Source: Clarireedia homoeocarpa (lineage: Eukaryota; Ascomycota; Leotiomycetes; Helotiales; Rutstroemiaceae). Taken from it: 29,630 bases of DNA. The stretch is from positions 1-29,630 of the forward strand of contig LNKV01000099.1 in assembly GCA_001465935.1 (NCBI GenBank), in the 5' to 3' direction. The notes under the pieces were generated by a model that did not search any database, was not told where the DNA came from, and was given only the letters and a program-made list of their open reading frames with translations. The stretch's first letter is position 1, and each line of letters opens with the position of its first letter. A program made the position numbers and the translations under genes. This document shows positions 27,380-29,630 of this stretch, one piece after another.

Positions 27380-28958
27380 CTAGTATCCATCTCTTGAACT
27401 TTCTCTTTCTATTCCCTCCAAGTGTAACTTCTTGCTTATCTTTTCTGGCTTTAACATATGTCGAACATACGAAATCCATGATGAAAAGCAAAATATATAA
27501 GTCTGTTTTGCGTTGTGTAGTTCTTCTGTCAAAGGAATTATCCATGGAATTCCAGGATGTTTAATACGGTGTATCTGGTAGCCTCCATATGGATCGATAA
27601 TTCCTTTGAATTCTGGAAAATCATCCAAGGGAGTTTTAACGCTTTGAAGGCCCATGATCAACGAAGTTGCTGAATTGTAATTCCACCGAGAGAGTAGATA
27701 CTATAGGAAGTTAATATATGCATCAGAGAAAATCACAGTAACTTACTTTTGTAATCTCAACAATAGAGCTGATATATCTCTTATCAACTGTGATACAATC
27801 CATCACATCATAACGAAGTTTATCCCATTGTCTGCGTATTTCTTTCAGAGACCGATCCAGATGATAAATATCGTTAATATTCAGATCAAAGGATTTAAGA
27901 TCGGCTCGTGTAAGAGATTTAGCTACTGTCTCCGAATTCTTCTGTTTGAGAATATCCAAAAATGAGAAATCGGTAGATAGAGACTTGGACCAATTAGCAT
28001 CGGTAGTATGTACAAATTCTCTTTGGAAACGCAAATCAAGAATCTCAAGTCGAATCACGACTGATTTGAGATCTAAATCTAGATTTGCGATTATATCGAA
28101 GATCGGACGAAGGAATGACTGAATAGTATCCTGAGGAGGAAGAAAAATCTCATAAGGAAGGAAACTTGTAGATGTTATCCAGTATGCTATAGGATTTCGG
28201 ACCTTTAATTCCTATTCCTCGTATTAGAGTGATTCTCGATTCGTTAAATCAGTATAAGTACTCACTTTCATCACTAACTTTGCTTTATTCAACTCCTTAG
28301 AACCGAAAATCTGTCGATAATTTCTAGAAAGATTGTCGCGGATAGTAGAAATTGTATTGAGAAAACAACGGGTCGCAATATCTTCATAACCAAGTGCAAA
28401 CCAAACCCAAGCTGTATATGGGATTCGCGTGAAAGCATCACGGGTTTCAAAATCGATTCTTTCCACGATTGAGTTAGGTTCCAGATAAGACTTCATATCG
28501 AAAGCGATAGAATTACCCCAATCTGGATCAGATGTTGTTTCGGGATGGCATAGACACATAATATCCATTGCTTGTTGACGCATCGTATCCCTTGCTGCCG
28601 AAGGACTGGGAGGGAGAGATTTACGTTCGAGAAGAAAGGTCAAAAAGTCAGCTAACCAGCTCTTGAATCTTTTGGAGAATAGTTCGCAGAGGATTTGTTT
28701 GTCCGGATAAAGGTATGTACAAATAAGTCGAACATAGTTGAAATCGTCTGAGGACTGAAGTGCATCTTTAGCTGTACTTTCCCACTTTGACCTAAGATCA
28801 GGTGAAGTCTCAGGGAGCGGAACCTTGAGCACTTCATACATATTCAGATCTGGCGGATAGTACAGAGAAATAGAAGTTTGAAGGATAGGTATATTCAGTT
28901 TGCAGATAGTAGGACGTGATAGCTCAAACCGTATCCTGTTTTTGTAGTTATATTCCAA
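27380..28958 (-). CDS. Three-exon gene of unknown function
   Basis: Exons at 28958-28266, 28211-27747 and 27700-27380 (stop) join in phase 0 through two introns. Intron 1 (28265-28212, 54 bp) has GTGAGT donor and ATAG acceptor; intron 2 (27746-27701, 46 bp) has GTAAGT donor, ATTAAC branch-like site and ATAG acceptor. The product is about 490 residues with no frame breaks. The first codon used here is TTG: the frame is open a few codons further, no in-frame ATG occurs before the methionine near 28841 (residue 40), and a 5' exon may be missing. No confident domain is seen. The last exon contains WNYNSATSLIMGLQ and PGIPWIIPLTEEL, distantly recalling the NFNS and P-iPfLG parts of RasGEF domains, but this is only a hint. 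Confidence 0.55.
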
Positions 28959-29063
28959 AATTCTAACTCTCTCATAGACTTATAGTCTCGGGGAAGATAA
29001 CTATAACTGACGATATCAGTAAATCAGTCAAGGAACACCAATAATAATTTGGTATTGCTTACA

Positions 29064-29630
29064 TCACTTGGATGAAAATTTCGGCAAGCAGTATGTGCAA
29101 ATCTTTGATTTGCAGTATTTGCACTCGTAAATCAACCAGTGTTTTCCAAAGTGACAATTACAACATGACCACTGCATAAGGGTAGAATCAGACTTGATAA
29201 TGTGATAGTTGGCAACGTGTCCAATACCATGCTAATCTGACCAAGGATCATATCCAGTATTAGGATGTGGCCATCCGAGATCCTCTGCGATGTCGGGCCA
29301 ATGCAAAACCTCTTCGCCCTCTTCATCTGAGCCAAGGTAGGTACGATAGCCGCTTCCATCCCCAAACGTCACTTTGTTGTAATTCCTGGATTGTTTCTTT
29401 TGCCTTCTGCTCTCCCGTTCCTTCTCTAGGCGTAGCTCCTCGACTTTCGTGGCTTCAGCCCAGGTCTGGAATGCTTCCTTTTTTAAGGTACAGAATAGTA
29501 TAACCTCTCTCGTAGCCAAGACGTCCTCCAAACAATCGTGGATAGCCTCTTTATTCTTCCGGATTTGAATATGAACCAGTTCAGAGCAGAGTGTCTGTAA
29601 TCCCCACCGAATGCGATGAATGCCAACAGC
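29064..29630 (-). pseudogene. Zinc-finger-tailed protein, partial, with one internal stop
   Basis: The frame is open from the right window edge. It has a charged helix (VEELRLEKERESRRQKKQSR, about 29430-29370) and an acidic stretch (DEEGEEV), and reads to DPWSD then TAG (29232-29234). It continues in the same frame through a cysteine cluster (CCNCHFGKHWLIYECKYCKS then CTYC, about 29160-29085) to TGA at 29064-29066. C-terminal Cys-x2-Cys clusters of this sort are common at the ends of ascomycete proteins, so the TGA is probably the natural end and the TAG premature (CAG to TAG). It could also be a read-through remnant or a strain-specific null allele. The N-terminus lies outside the window. 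It is on the same strand as the three-exon gene about 100 bp downstream. Confidence 0.5.

Overview
The window looks like a transposon-dense, gene-poor accessory region of a filamentous ascomycete genome, possibly subtelomeric. The evidence is short GT-AG introns (46-60 bp), an intact HET-domain incompatibility gene, and remnants of fungal-specific families: a NACHT-WD40 (NLR) tail, a DUF3435 tyrosine recombinase, a DUF3723-like gene and a FunK1 kinase. Several transposon classes are also present. Nothing bacterial is present (no operons or Shine-Dalgarno sites).

Bases 1-9378 are two copies of one 4.6 kb unit at a constant offset of 4770 bp (1-4608 and 4771-9378). I found no difference between them where I compared. 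Each unit starts in an 8-bp satellite with a 48-bp higher-order period. It then carries four fragments of one LINE family: a 5'-truncated plus-strand copy, a small poly-A-tailed copy nested in it with a 13-bp target duplication, a minus-strand copy joined tail to tail at a palindrome, and a longer minus-strand copy with an open RNase H frame. A GC-rich stretch of about 1.2 kb that I could not identify ends the unit. Next to copy 2 lies a fifth LINE fragment (9379-9846), which abuts the remnant of a WD40 gene.

Bases 9849-20600 are mostly decayed genes and small elements: the WD40 tail (9849-10214), a 158-bp MITE (10329-10486), a decayed two-exon gene (11014-12183), the DUF3435 recombinase remnant (13475-14202), a Tc1/mariner relic with both terminal repeats (14710-16194), a DUF3723-like pseudogene (16628-17984) and a membrane-protein pseudogene with only two nonsense codons (18223-19767). 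DUF3435, DUF3723 and NLR genes together are the known signature of Starship giant mobile elements, so this stretch may be a Starship graveyard. That is inference.

Bases 20600-29630 hold the one long intact gene (HET, 21078-22859), an LTR-like sequence abutting a FunK1 kinase pseudogene (23251-24363), an 18-bp repeat encoding a hexapeptide (24880-25300), a second LINE type, two strong inverted repeats (26684-26825 and 27119-27189), a three-exon gene of unknown function (27380-28958) and a zinc-finger gene running off the right edge (29064-29630).

Most of the premature stops are explainable by C-to-T or G-to-A transitions, as expected from repeat-induced point mutation (RIP). The unmutated 4.6 kb duplication contradicts active RIP, so it is either very recent or an assembly artefact.
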